Under the pieces are notes generated by a model. That model was not told where the DNA came from, did not search any database, and was given only the letters and a program-made list of their open reading frames with translations. From Cyclobacteriaceae bacterium (GTDB lineage Bacteria > Bacteroidota > Bacteroidia > Cytophagales > Cyclobacteriaceae), in contig JANQOR010000027.1 in assembly GCA_028285685.1 (NCBI GenBank), positions 165,094 to 229,093 on the forward strand: DNA of 64,000 nucleotides. The letters are read 5' to 3'. Position 1 is the stretch's first letter, and each line of letters starts with the position of its first letter. Below, piece by piece: positions 56,544 to 64,000 of the stretch. The translations under genes were made by a program, and so were the position numbers.

Positions 56544-57014
56544 ATGGCAGTTAATTATTACACAAAAGACGGATTGCAGAAGCTCAAGGATGAACTTCAG
56601 GAATTGAAAACAAAGGGCCGTGCAGATATGGCAAAGCAAATTGCTGAGGCACGAGATAAAGGAGATCTAAGTGAAAATGCGGAATATGATGCTGCAAAAG
56701 AAGCTCAGGGTCTGATGGAATTGAAGATATCCAAACTTGAAACGGTAATTGGCAATGCCAGGGAAATTGACGAGTCATCTATTGACACTTCGAAAGTTTC
56801 TATCCTTTCTTCAGTTAAGATCAAGAACAAATCAAACGGAATGCAGATTACCTATCAGTTGGTTGCGGAGGAGGAAGCTGACCTCAAGTCAGGAAAGATT
56901 TCGGTTCAGTCTCCAATAGGAAAAGGACTACTTGGCAAGAAGAAGGGTGAAAAAGCCAAAATTCAGGTACCAGCTGGGGAGATGGAGTTTGAAATTCTTG
57001 ATATTTCTGTCTGA
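56544..57014 (+). CDS. greA: Transcription elongation factor GreA
   Basis: The 156-residue protein has an N-terminal coiled-coil with the acidic tip DLSENAEYDAAKEAQG and a C-terminal domain with SPIGKGLLGKKKGEKAKIQVP. It rescues backtracked RNA polymerase by stimulating transcript cleavage. I used ATG 56544 because it follows a purine-rich stretch (AGGGGAGAG), unusual as a Shine-Dalgarno site in this phylum, and gives the normal family length; the frame is open further up but lies in the leader. Its leader holds a terminator hairpin. The HIT gene follows with one base overlap. Confidence 0.96.
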   Translation: MAVNYYTKDGLQKLKDELQELKTKGRADMAKQIAEARDKGDLSENAEYDAAKEAQGLMELKISKLETVIGNAREIDESSIDTSKVSILSSVKIKNKSNGMQITYQLVAEEEADLKSGKISVQSPIGKGLLGKKKGEKAKIQVPAGEMEFEILDISV

Positions 57015-57406
57015 TGCCGTCAGTTTTCACTCGAATTATTAACCGCGAAATTCCTGCCTATATTGTTGCTGAATCGGATGATTTTCTTGCTTTCTTAGAC
57101 ATCAATCCTCTGGTCGAAGGACACACGCTTGTAATACCCAAAAAGGAAGTTGACTATTTGTTTGATCTTGATGATGAGACCCTTGCAGGGTTGAATCTTT
57201 TTGCAAAAAAGGTAGCCAAGGCTATTGATTCCGTCTCGGATTGTGAAAGAGTTGGAGTCTCAGTTGTGGGACTTGAAGTCCCCCACGCACATGTTCACCT
57301 TATTCCTATCAATTCAGTGGATGACATGAATTTTGGGCGAATGAAACTCTCCCCGAGCAAGGAGGAACTTGCTACGACTGCGAAAAGGATCAATGCTGCT
57401 CTATAG
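57014..57406 (+). CDS. HIT-family nucleotide-binding protein
   Basis: The 130-residue protein has the histidine-triad motif PHAHVHLIP near residue 95 and N-terminal TRIINREIPAYIVAESDDFLAFLD. HIT hydrolases act on nucleotide conjugates such as AMP-lysine or dinucleoside polyphosphates. Start overlaps the greA stop by one base, so the two are co-transcribed. Confidence 0.94.
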   Translation: MPSVFTRIINREIPAYIVAESDDFLAFLDINPLVEGHTLVIPKKEVDYLFDLDDETLAGLNLFAKKVAKAIDSVSDCERVGVSVVGLEVPHAHVHLIPINSVDDMNFGRMKLSPSKEELATTAKRINAAL

Positions 57407-57408
57407 AA

Positions 57409-57966
57409 CTATTTGACTCGTTTGGGGTTGTCTGAAATGAACGATTTCCAGCTCGAACCACCTGTCGTACTGCCAGCTTGTAATCGAAACGAGAAGTTGT
57501 GACAAACCGCCACAGCTAGGGCATCCGTTGCATCAAGCAGTTTTGGGCTATCCTCAAATTTTAGGAGGTTCTTGATCATAGCTGCCACCTGTTCCTTACT
57601 TGCATTGCCATTCCCGGTTACTGCCTGCTTCACTTTACGAGGAGCATACTCCTGAATCGGGATTTCTTTACTTAGAGCAGCAGCCATTGCTACTCCTTGG
57701 GCCCGCCCCAGTTTCAACATTGCCTGAACATCTTTTCCAAAGAACGGGGACTCAAGGGCTACTTCATCAGGAATGTACTCTTCGATCAAAGAGGAAACCC
57801 TTTCGAATATTTTTTGAAGTTTGACTTCATGGTTTTTGTATTTGGAAAGATGAATAACTCCATACTGAATAAGAGTCATTTGCTGACCCACACATTTAAT
57901 GAGACCATAACCCATTACATTCGTGCCCGGATCTATGCCCAATATGATATTCTCTTTTTTGGTCAC
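57409..57966 (-). CDS. ruvC: Holliday junction resolvase RuvC
   Basis: The 185-residue protein has the RuvC acidic catalytic residues: the aspartate in GIDPGT near residue 11, the glutamate in ALESPFFGKDVQ near 71, and LDATDALAVAVCH near 145. It cuts Holliday junctions. It is convergent with the HIT gene and divergent from the flippase-like gene, which starts two bases away. Confidence 0.96.
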   Translation of the reverse strand: MTKKENIILGIDPGTNVMGYGLIKCVGQQMTLIQYGVIHLSKYKNHEVKLQKIFERVSSLIEEYIPDEVALESPFFGKDVQAMLKLGRAQGVAMAAALSKEIPIQEYAPRKVKQAVTGNGNASKEQVAAMIKNLLKFEDSPKLLDATDALAVAVCHNFSFRLQAGSTTGGSSWKSFISDNPKRVK

Positions 57967-57968
57967 GC

Positions 57969-58871
57969 ATGCAAGTTAAGAACATCCCTACAATGGAATT
58001 GAGGAAACCTAGGAGGTGGGTATGGATTCTATTGAAAACGTCGGTAACCGTACTATGCTTTTACTTTCTCACTAGCCAATTTCAAAACAAAAATGTGTCC
58101 TTTAGCAATTTTGAATTCCCCAGTCTTCTTGCGCCAATCCTTGTCCTACAATTTTTCATGATGGTTTTAAACTGGTCTTTGGAGCTGTTAAGGTGGAAAA
58201 TTTCACTGGATTTTGTCGAGAGGATTTCGTGGAAGCAGGCTGCCATTGACGTCTTAGGAGGACTTACAATGAACTGGATTTTACCATTTACGGCTGGAGA
58301 TTACTTAACTCGAATCCTATCAAAGCGGGACAAATACAAGACGACTTCCGCTATTCTTCTAAATAGGACTATCATGTTCTCTTTAACATTCGCTCTAGGG
58401 ATTTTTGGGATGGTCTCCCTTCTTCACATAAAGTTTGATGCTGCTTCTATGATTGTCCTGATGGGAATTGTGATCTTGGTTTTGGTTCTTATCGTGAAGA
58501 TGACCTCTGAAAAATTCCTTTCCTACTTCAAGGAATTAGATAGATCGATTTTAACCAAGATAATAGGAATTTCTGTAGGCCGCTACTTGGTCTTTTTTCT
58601 ACAATTTATAATTCTCTTGAGACTGTTCAATGGAGGCCTTCTCTTAAAGGATATTATTGCTGGAATAGGCTGGATTTTCTTTGTCCGCACTTCTATTCCA
58701 TCCCTACTAGGAGGCTTGGGATTAAGAGAGACCTCAGCGTTTTTCTATTTTCAACCCTTGATTTCGGATATGAGCACTGTCATCTTACCCGTGTTTTTAC
58801 TTTGGGTCTTGAATACGGCGATACCGTCGATCTTTGGGGCCTTGTTGCTATGGAAAATTAAAGAGATGTAA
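57969..58871 (+). CDS. Flippase-like integral membrane protein (LPG synthase TM / UPF0104 type)
   Basis: The 300-residue protein has about eight membrane helices and the features of the lysylphosphatidylglycerol synthase TM-region family: MNWILPFTAGDYLTRILSKRD and SIPSLLGGLGLRETSAFFYF. Such proteins move or modify lipids or lipid-linked glycans. Here it precedes a glycosyltransferase, which suggests glycolipid export (inference). ATG 57969 gives the longest form; ATG 57993 (MELRKPRRW) is also good. Confidence 0.82.
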   Translation: MQVKNIPTMELRKPRRWVWILLKTSVTVLCFYFLTSQFQNKNVSFSNFEFPSLLAPILVLQFFMMVLNWSLELLRWKISLDFVERISWKQAAIDVLGGLTMNWILPFTAGDYLTRILSKRDKYKTTSAILLNRTIMFSLTFALGIFGMVSLLHIKFDAASMIVLMGIVILVLVLIVKMTSEKFLSYFKELDRSILTKIIGISVGRYLVFFLQFIILLRLFNGGLLLKDIIAGIGWIFFVRTSIPSLLGGLGLRETSAFFYFQPLISDMSTVILPVFLLWVLNTAIPSIFGALLLWKIKEM

Positions 58872-58899
58872 TTCAGACGATTCCTTTTAACATTGCCTG

Positions 58900-60006
58900 A
58901 TGATTCTTCTGATCAGCATCTTTTCTATAGGTCACGTTTTCTTTTACTTGATCTTGGCGTGGAAATGGTCACAAATCAAGCCATTTCGTGACGGAGAAAA
59001 AGTGTCTTTTTCGGTCGTCATTCCCGTCAGAAATGAGGAGGCAAACATCAGAAATGTGCTCTCTGATCTCCAGACTCAGACCTTCGACAAAAGCAGATTT
59101 GAAGTTATCGTTGTTGATGATTTTTCGACAGATAGTACCTGGAGCATACTTAGTGAAGTGAGGGACAATACTAGTTTAGATCTTAAAATTGCCGGCCTGA
59201 AAGACCCGTCCACTCACGGGAAAAAGAATGCGCTGACTAGTGGAATCGCTGAGGCGAAGCATGAGGTGATCCTAACAACCGATGCAGATTGCAGACTTCA
59301 CGAGAGATGGATTGATTCGTATGCGAAGGCATTCTCATCCCAAACACAAATAGTCGCAGGTCCGGTTGCGTTGGAGGGACAAGGGGTTTTTGCTGAAATG
59401 CAGATAACTGAATTTGTAGGACTTATAGCATTTGGAGGAGTAACCCTCTCGTCGAATAATCCTAGCATGTGTAGTGGTGCGAACTTGGGATTCAAGAAGA
59501 AGGCATTCATCGAAGTTGGCGGATATGAAGGAAACATCGGGATCCCCTCTGGGGATGATGAGTTCTTGCTGTATGATATTATTAAGAGATATCCACGATC
59601 TGGTCGTTTTCTTAAATCAGAAAGTGCAACAGTTACCACCAAAACTCAGCCGACTTTTCAACAATTCCTCAATCAAAGATCAAGGTGGATAAGCAAATGG
59701 AAACACAATAAGAATTGGAAATTGAGACTAACGGCTGTTCTGTTTTTCATTGATTATTTACTTTTTCTGACAGTCGTCACAGGCACGATTTTTGGTTATT
59801 TCCATGCCACTTTTATGGGAGTAATCATTGCTTCCAGATTTTTGGCTAACTATATCCTATTGAAGAAGGTAAGTAATTTTTTAGGACATTCAATCGTACT
59901 CAAACCGCTGCTGCTGCTTCAAGTACTGTATCCATTTCATGTGCTGGTAATGGGTTTACAATCTATGTTTGGTGGCTATACCTGGAAAGGAAGGAAATAT
60001 GGATGA
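58900..60006 (+). CDS. Family 2 glycosyltransferase
   Basis: The 368-residue protein has an N-terminal membrane helix, the GT-A domain (SVVIPVRNEEANI near residue 40, VIVVDDFSTDST near 72, TTDADCRLHERWI near 125), the acceptor-side motif SGDDEFLLYDI near 210 and QRSRWISKWKH near 265. C-terminal membrane helices follow. Inverting sugar transfer to a lipid or polysaccharide is expected; sugar and acceptor unknown. It overlaps the next gene by eight bases. Confidence 0.9.
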   Translation: MILLISIFSIGHVFFYLILAWKWSQIKPFRDGEKVSFSVVIPVRNEEANIRNVLSDLQTQTFDKSRFEVIVVDDFSTDSTWSILSEVRDNTSLDLKIAGLKDPSTHGKKNALTSGIAEAKHEVILTTDADCRLHERWIDSYAKAFSSQTQIVAGPVALEGQGVFAEMQITEFVGLIAFGGVTLSSNNPSMCSGANLGFKKKAFIEVGGYEGNIGIPSGDDEFLLYDIIKRYPRSGRFLKSESATVTTKTQPTFQQFLNQRSRWISKWKHNKNWKLRLTAVLFFIDYLLFLTVVTGTIFGYFHATFMGVIIASRFLANYILLKKVSNFLGHSIVLKPLLLLQVLYPFHVLVMGLQSMFGGYTWKGRKYG

Positions 60007-60247
60007 GGTAGAGTATGATCTTTTGGACGAGCTTTATTTCGTCACTTCTTACCCTGAATTAGAAGCAAATGTGGATATGCCAGAGCAGGAAATACAAAAA
60101 GCACTTATTTCTCTGGCGTCCAAAGGTTGGATCCGTGTTTATGAAAATTCGGATAAAGAATTAGATGATTTTGATTTAATACGTAACTTCAGGTCTTATT
60201 TCTATCTCGCTTCGAAAAAAGGACTCTTGGCGCACAACAGGCAATGA
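59999..60247 (+). CDS. Small acidic protein, possible winged-helix fold
   Basis: An 82-residue protein with DLLDELYFVTSYPELEANVDMPEQEIQKALISLASKGWIRVYE; the helix-turn-helix-strand order resembles a winged helix. No known family was recognised. It overlaps the glycosyltransferase by eight bases and the PP2C gene by four, so it is tightly coupled and possibly linked to the phosphatase. ATG 59999 is used. Confidence 0.65.
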   Translation: MDEVEYDLLDELYFVTSYPELEANVDMPEQEIQKALISLASKGWIRVYENSDKELDDFDLIRNFRSYFYLASKKGLLAHNRQ

Positions 60248-61431
60248 ATACCACCCTTGACCTAAAAGATTTACAACTTAACGCCCTTTTGGAGGTGACG
60301 CAGGCAATAAATAACAATTTGTCTGAGGAGGATCTATTAAAAATCTACAAGTTCACGCTTTTGGCCGATTTGAAAATTCAAAAATTAGCGTTGTTTACAG
60401 ATTTGGACGGTGATTGGACGTGTCGCGTGCACTTTGGAACAGCTGAATCATGTGAAGATGTCGGCCTGAGCCCCGAATTCTTGGATTTGAAGGAAGTTGA
60501 AAAGCTAGAAGAATCCGACAAATTCGAAGGTCAATTTCAGCAAGTGTTCCCTGTCTATCATAAAGAGAAACTTTTAGCAATTGTCTTTATCTCCACTGGC
60601 GAAGAATCTGTTGTGGAAAATCGATTCTTGAACGCACTGACGAATCTTATTCTTGTGGCTATCGAGAACAAGAAGTTTTCGAGAAAGCAACTTGAGCAAG
60701 AGGCATATCAAAGAGAGCTTGATATCGCCAAGAAAGTCCAAAACTTTCTTTTTCCAAAGCAACTTCCGATGGCGGAGCAACTTCAGATTGAAGCTTTCTA
60801 CCTACCACACAAGGACGTTGGTGGAGACTACTACGATTACATTAAGGTTGACAGTGATAAATTCTTGATATGTATTGCCGACGTCTCCGGAAAAGGGGTT
60901 CCTGCTGCGCTTCTCATGTCAAACTTTCAAGCCTCACTCAGAACCCTTGTTAGGCATTCGGTTAACTTAGAAGAAATTGTCAATGAACTCAATCACACCA
61001 CCTTCCGAAGTGGAAATGCAGAAAATTTCATTACATTTTTTGCGGCTATCTATGACTACAAGACTAAGGCACTAGAATACATCAATTGTGGTCACAACGA
61101 GATTGTTCTGATCAAAAATGAGGAGATTATTCTCTTGAATGAGGGAACTACCATTCTTGGTATGTTCGATCCGCTTCCATTTATCAAGACTGAAACCATT
61201 GAAGATCTATCGGATTTCTTCGTTTTTGCTTACACGGACGGACTTACAGAGACTTTTAGTGAAAACGACGAGGCTTTCGAATTTGAACGATTAGAGAAGA
61301 TAATCAAGGAGCAGTTGGATAACCTCCAAGGATTGCACAATAGAATTCTGGATGAGCTAGTGGAATTCAAAGGAGATCGAAAGTTTCATGACGATATAAC
61401 CATGCTCTCCTGCAGGGTTTTGAATAAATGA
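60244..61431 (+). CDS. PP2C (SpoIIE/RsbU-type) serine phosphatase with N-terminal GAF-like domain
   Basis: The 395-residue protein begins with a sensor-like domain (about residues 1-150; NNLSEEDLLKIYKFTLLADLKIQKLALFTD), then a helical linker LDIAKKVQNFLFPKQLP and the SpoIIE-type phosphatase domain with DVGGDYYDYI, CIADVSGKGVPAALLMSN, YINCGHNE and FAYTDGLTETFSEND, ending in HDDITMLSC. The metal-binding aspartates are present. It dephosphorylates a regulator, often a STAS protein. The STAS-like protein at 55858 is the only candidate in the window. ATGA overlaps on both sides. Confidence 0.9.
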   Translation: MNTTLDLKDLQLNALLEVTQAINNNLSEEDLLKIYKFTLLADLKIQKLALFTDLDGDWTCRVHFGTAESCEDVGLSPEFLDLKEVEKLEESDKFEGQFQQVFPVYHKEKLLAIVFISTGEESVVENRFLNALTNLILVAIENKKFSRKQLEQEAYQRELDIAKKVQNFLFPKQLPMAEQLQIEAFYLPHKDVGGDYYDYIKVDSDKFLICIADVSGKGVPAALLMSNFQASLRTLVRHSVNLEEIVNELNHTTFRSGNAENFITFFAAIYDYKTKALEYINCGHNEIVLIKNEEIILLNEGTTILGMFDPLPFIKTETIEDLSDFFVFAYTDGLTETFSENDEAFEFERLEKIIKEQLDNLQGLHNRILDELVEFKGDRKFHDDITMLSCRVLNK

Positions 61432-62048
61432 TCCTGCAACAAACACCTGGCCTGCTGAAGAGGATCTATCCTTCCTTGACTTGGAAAAAGGAGTCCGAGA
61501 ACGAGATATTCCTAACATTCGACGATGGCCCACATCCCACTATCACAAGGTGGATACTTGATGAACTTGACAAATATCAAGCTAAAGCGACTTTTTTCTG
61601 TGTTGGTGAAAATTTGAGTTTATTCAGGGAAATGGCTGAAGAAACGAGGAGCCGTGGACACATGCTCGCGAATCATACATTTAGGCATGAGAACGGTTGG
61701 AAGACTCGAAGCAAAAATTATTTGAAGAGTATATCTGCCTGTAATGATCTGTTAGCTGAAATGGTTAACTGTTCTAACCAGTTGTTCAGGCCGCCATATG
61801 GGAGAATCAAAAGAAATCAGATTTCGGAAGTTCGAAAAAACTATGAGATAGTTATGTGGAGCCACCTCTCCTGGGATTTTAAAAAGAATCTTGATATTTC
61901 TAGTTCGATCGAAAACCTACAGAAAGCTCAGTTGGGAAGTATTGTTGTTTTTCACGACAATGAAAAGTCCTTTGGAAATCTGAAGAAAATATTACCACCA
62001 GTCTTGGAACATTGGTCATCTTTGAATTATGAGTTCAGTGTACTTTAA
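61428..62048 (+). CDS. NodB-type polysaccharide deacetylase
   Basis: A 206-residue protein with the carbohydrate esterase 4 pattern: LTFDDGPHPTITR with the catalytic and metal-binding aspartates, ANHTFRHEN with the two metal histidines, RPPYGRIKRNQI and MWSHLSWDF. It removes acetyl groups from peptidoglycan or exopolysaccharide. No signal peptide is seen, so it may act on cytoplasmic or membrane-bound precursors. Confidence 0.9.
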   Translation: MILQQTPGLLKRIYPSLTWKKESENEIFLTFDDGPHPTITRWILDELDKYQAKATFFCVGENLSLFREMAEETRSRGHMLANHTFRHENGWKTRSKNYLKSISACNDLLAEMVNCSNQLFRPPYGRIKRNQISEVRKNYEIVMWSHLSWDFKKNLDISSSIENLQKAQLGSIVVFHDNEKSFGNLKKILPPVLEHWSSLNYEFSVL

Positions 62049-62816
62049 ATGTTAGTAGATACCCACGCTCATATCTTTCTCGAAGAGTTCAGCGAGGACA
62101 TTGATGAGGTCATTCAAAGAGCTATGGAGGCTGGAATAGAAAAGATCCTACTTCCCAACATTGACCGGAACACTATAGATGATATGCTGCGAATTGAGCA
62201 GAAATACCCCAACTATTGCTACGCAATGATGGGTCTTCATCCCTGTTCGGTAGAAAGAGACTTTGAAAAGCAATTGTACATCGTCGAAGAATGGCTGTCT
62301 AGGAGAAGTTTTGTAGCAGTGGGCGAAATAGGAACCGATTTGTACTGGGATAAGACATACTGGGAACAACAGAAGGAGGCATTCAGGATTCAATGTGGAT
62401 TCGCAATTGAACACAATATTCCTGTAGTGATCCACTGTCGAGAATCCATCGATGAGACGATCCACCTTATCAGAGAAGTCATGGATAAAAATTTGAGGGG
62501 AGTATTTCACTGCTTTACTGGAAATGTAAATCAGGGAAAAATCATTGCGAACCTGGGTTTTCATATGGGTCTGGGTGGTGTTTCTACCTTCAAAAATGGG
62601 GGCCTTGATATGGTAATTCCTGAACTAGATAGAAGCAGACTGGTCCTTGAAACCGATAGCCCATATCTCTCCCCGGCACCTGAGAGAGGAAAGCGTAACG
62701 AGCCATCGAAGTTAAAACTCATCGCTACCAGAATTTCAGAAATCCTGGACATACCAGTTGAGGAGGTTGCAGCAGTAACGACCAAAAATGCAAATGACTT
62801 ATTTTTCCGCTCGTGA
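62049..62816 (+). CDS. TatD-family hydrolase
   Basis: The 255-residue metal-dependent hydrolase has DTHAHIFLEEF at its start, GLHPCSVE, VGEIGTDLYWD, VIHCRESIDE, FHCFTGN and ETDSPYLSP, the metal ligands of the TatD/YcfH family. TatD acts on DNA in vitro; physiological role uncertain. It begins right after the deacetylase stop and its stop overlaps the GTG of ansA. Confidence 0.93.
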   Translation: MLVDTHAHIFLEEFSEDIDEVIQRAMEAGIEKILLPNIDRNTIDDMLRIEQKYPNYCYAMMGLHPCSVERDFEKQLYIVEEWLSRRSFVAVGEIGTDLYWDKTYWEQQKEAFRIQCGFAIEHNIPVVIHCRESIDETIHLIREVMDKNLRGVFHCFTGNVNQGKIIANLGFHMGLGGVSTFKNGGLDMVIPELDRSRLVLETDSPYLSPAPERGKRNEPSKLKLIATRISEILDIPVEEVAAVTTKNANDLFFRS

Positions 62817-63868
62817 ATTTTGAAGTGGTAAACATCAATGAGGTCGGAGATAGAAGAATCCTCATCATTTACACCGGCGGAACTTTCGGCATGGTCCGGG
62901 ATGAGTCTGGTTCATTGGCCCCATTTGATTTTGGCCAGGTGGTTGAAAAGATTCCTGAATTGAAGTCTCTGGGTATTCAGCTCGCTGCAATATCATTTCC
63001 GACACCCATTGATTCCTCAAACGTCACGATTGAGGATTGGAAGAATTTGGGTTGGATTATTGCTAAGCACTATGATCAGTATGATGGTTTCGTCATCCTT
63101 CATGGTACTGATACGATGGCCTACACAGCGTCAATGCTCAGTTTTATGCTCGAAGGATTAAACAAGCCGGTGATCCTTACCGGGGCGCAGATGCCTATTG
63201 GTTCTGTGAGATCTGATGCGCGCGAGAACCTTATAACGGCTCTGGAAATAGCCTCGACAGAAACGAATGGTAATCCAATCGTAAGCGAGGTTTGCATCTA
63301 TTTTAATTTCATTTTACTTCGTGGCAATCGATCACAAAAGATTCGTAGCAGTCAATTTGCCGCCTTCGAATCTGAGAACTATCCCTACCTTGCTGAAGCA
63401 GGGATTTCAATAGAATTCAACCATAATGCGCTTCGTCCCTTTGACCAAAATGCCACTTTGAGAGTGATAACTGAAATTAATCCCAATGTTACCATTTTGA
63501 AAATTTTTCCTGGAATAACAGAAAACGCTGTAAGAGGAACGATTTTTGCGAACAACCTCGAGGGCTTGGTTTTGGAAACGTTTGGTTCAGGCAATACCAT
63601 GAAATCAGACTGGTTTCTGAACTGCCTGAGTGAGGCGATTGAAGGGGGGCTAGTTATACTAAATGTGAGTCAATGTCTCGGAGGTGAGGTGATGCAAGGA
63701 AGGTATGAGACGAGTAAAAAGTTGAATGAAGTAGGGGTTTTGAGTGGTGGAGACATTACTACTGAGGCCGCAGCAGCAAAACTGATGCTGTTGTTAGGAA
63801 GTGAGAGCGACCAAACAATGTTGAGGAAAAAACTTACCATGCCCATTAATGGAGAAATGGATGCATGA
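62813..63868 (+). CDS. ansA: Type I L-asparaginase
   Basis: The 351-residue protein has the two catalytic threonine regions: ILIIYTGGTFGM near residue 16 and LHGTDTMAYTAS near residue 97. ILTGAQMPIGSVRSDARENL follows. It converts asparagine to aspartate and ammonia in the cytoplasm; no signal peptide is present. The GTG start overlaps tatD by four bases. Last gene of the run before the tRNA. Confidence 0.93.
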   Translation: MNFEVVNINEVGDRRILIIYTGGTFGMVRDESGSLAPFDFGQVVEKIPELKSLGIQLAAISFPTPIDSSNVTIEDWKNLGWIIAKHYDQYDGFVILHGTDTMAYTASMLSFMLEGLNKPVILTGAQMPIGSVRSDARENLITALEIASTETNGNPIVSEVCIYFNFILLRGNRSQKIRSSQFAAFESENYPYLAEAGISIEFNHNALRPFDQNATLRVITEINPNVTILKIFPGITENAVRGTIFANNLEGLVLETFGSGNTMKSDWFLNCLSEAIEGGLVILNVSQCLGGEVMQGRYETSKKLNEVGVLSGGDITTEAAAAKLMLLLGSESDQTMLRKKLTMPINGEMDA

Positions 63869-63912
63869 AAATGACCAAAAGTTAGAATATAGTGCTACTT
63901 GTAATTCAAAAC

Positions 63913-63943
63913 TTGCATAAAGGTAATTTTCATCATTTATTTG
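63913..63943 (+). promoter_or_regulatory. Candidate promoter of the tRNA-Ser gene
   Basis: TTG (63913-63915) and TTTATTTG (63936-63943) are 20 bases apart; the -7 element deviates from TAnnTTTG only at its second base. It lies 27 bases before the tRNA. Confidence 0.4.
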
Positions 63944-63969
63944 TAGCCCGTCAAAAAAGGCGGCTGATT

Positions 63970-64000
63970 AGAGAGGTGGCCGAGCGGCTGAAGGCGCACG
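63970..64000 (+). tRNA. tRNA-Ser (5' part only, cut by window end)
   Basis: GAGAGGTGGCCGAGCGGCT followed by GAAGGCGCACG matches the acceptor stem and D-arm of a class II tRNA-Ser. The anticodon lies outside the window. The first base may be 63970 or 63971. Confidence 0.8.

Overview
The window reads as a chromosomal segment of a Bacteroidota bacterium, most likely a Cytophagales-type marine lineage (inference). Three things point that way: two large secreted proteins end in type IX secretion (T9SS) type-A sorting domains, several genes have the Bacteroidota -7 promoter element TAnnTTTG with an upstream TTG or TTTG, and several proteins belong to families typical of the phylum. No rRNA, prophage, insertion sequence or CRISPR array was seen. 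A tRNA-Ser gene begins at the right edge and is cut off.

Layout. (1) 1-15.2 kb: two T9SS cargo proteins on the plus strand. The first is a giant aspartate-rich calcium-type (TSP3-like) repeat protein that runs in from the left edge. The second is built of three tandem lectin-like modules. (2) 15.2-21.4 kb, minus strand: UvrD/PcrA helicase, three small envelope-type proteins, an AraC-family regulator and a secreted M24 peptidase. Two of the small genes carry an identical 18-bp box at the same distance from their -7 elements, which suggests a local regulon. (3) 21.5-27.3 kb, plus strand: a TPR-membrane-HTH regulator, a TPR lipoprotein, cystathionine beta-synthase and a small lipoprotein. (4) 27.4-36.6 kb: nuoH-I-J-K-L-M-N, the membrane arm of complex I plus the NuoI ferredoxin subunit, with no nuoA-G next to it. 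A divergent PurF-like protein is translationally coupled to its end. (5) 36.6-42.9 kb: mixed genes including an IscA-type protein, methylmalonyl-CoA epimerase, ThiL, two tiny tandem paralogous ORFs, an LVIVD-repeat lipoprotein, YceI and a DUF3109 protein.

(6) 42.9-47.1 kb, minus strand: a ribosome and fatty-acid operon, yceD-rpmF-fabH-efp-accB-accC, with a good Bacteroidota promoter. (7) 47.3-51.7 kb: a secreted S9 peptidase divergent from a one-component regulator that combines an OmpR-type DNA-binding domain, one membrane helix and a beta-propeller. Between them lies an 11-bp-spaced direct repeat that could be its operator. (8) 51.7-58 kb: pdxA, rsmA, mgtE, a SerA-like dehydrogenase, a STAS-like protein, greA, a HIT protein and ruvC. 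The greA leader contains what looks like a complete intrinsic terminator between its promoter and start codon. (9) 58-63.9 kb, plus strand: a tightly packed run of flippase-like membrane protein, glycosyltransferase, small protein, PP2C phosphatase, polysaccharide deacetylase, TatD and asparaginase, then the tRNA.

The most promising leads are the tandem mini-proteins at 39.5-40.0 kb, the duplicated promoter box at 18.6 and 19.2 kb, the greA leader terminator, and the membrane-propeller regulator with its candidate operator.
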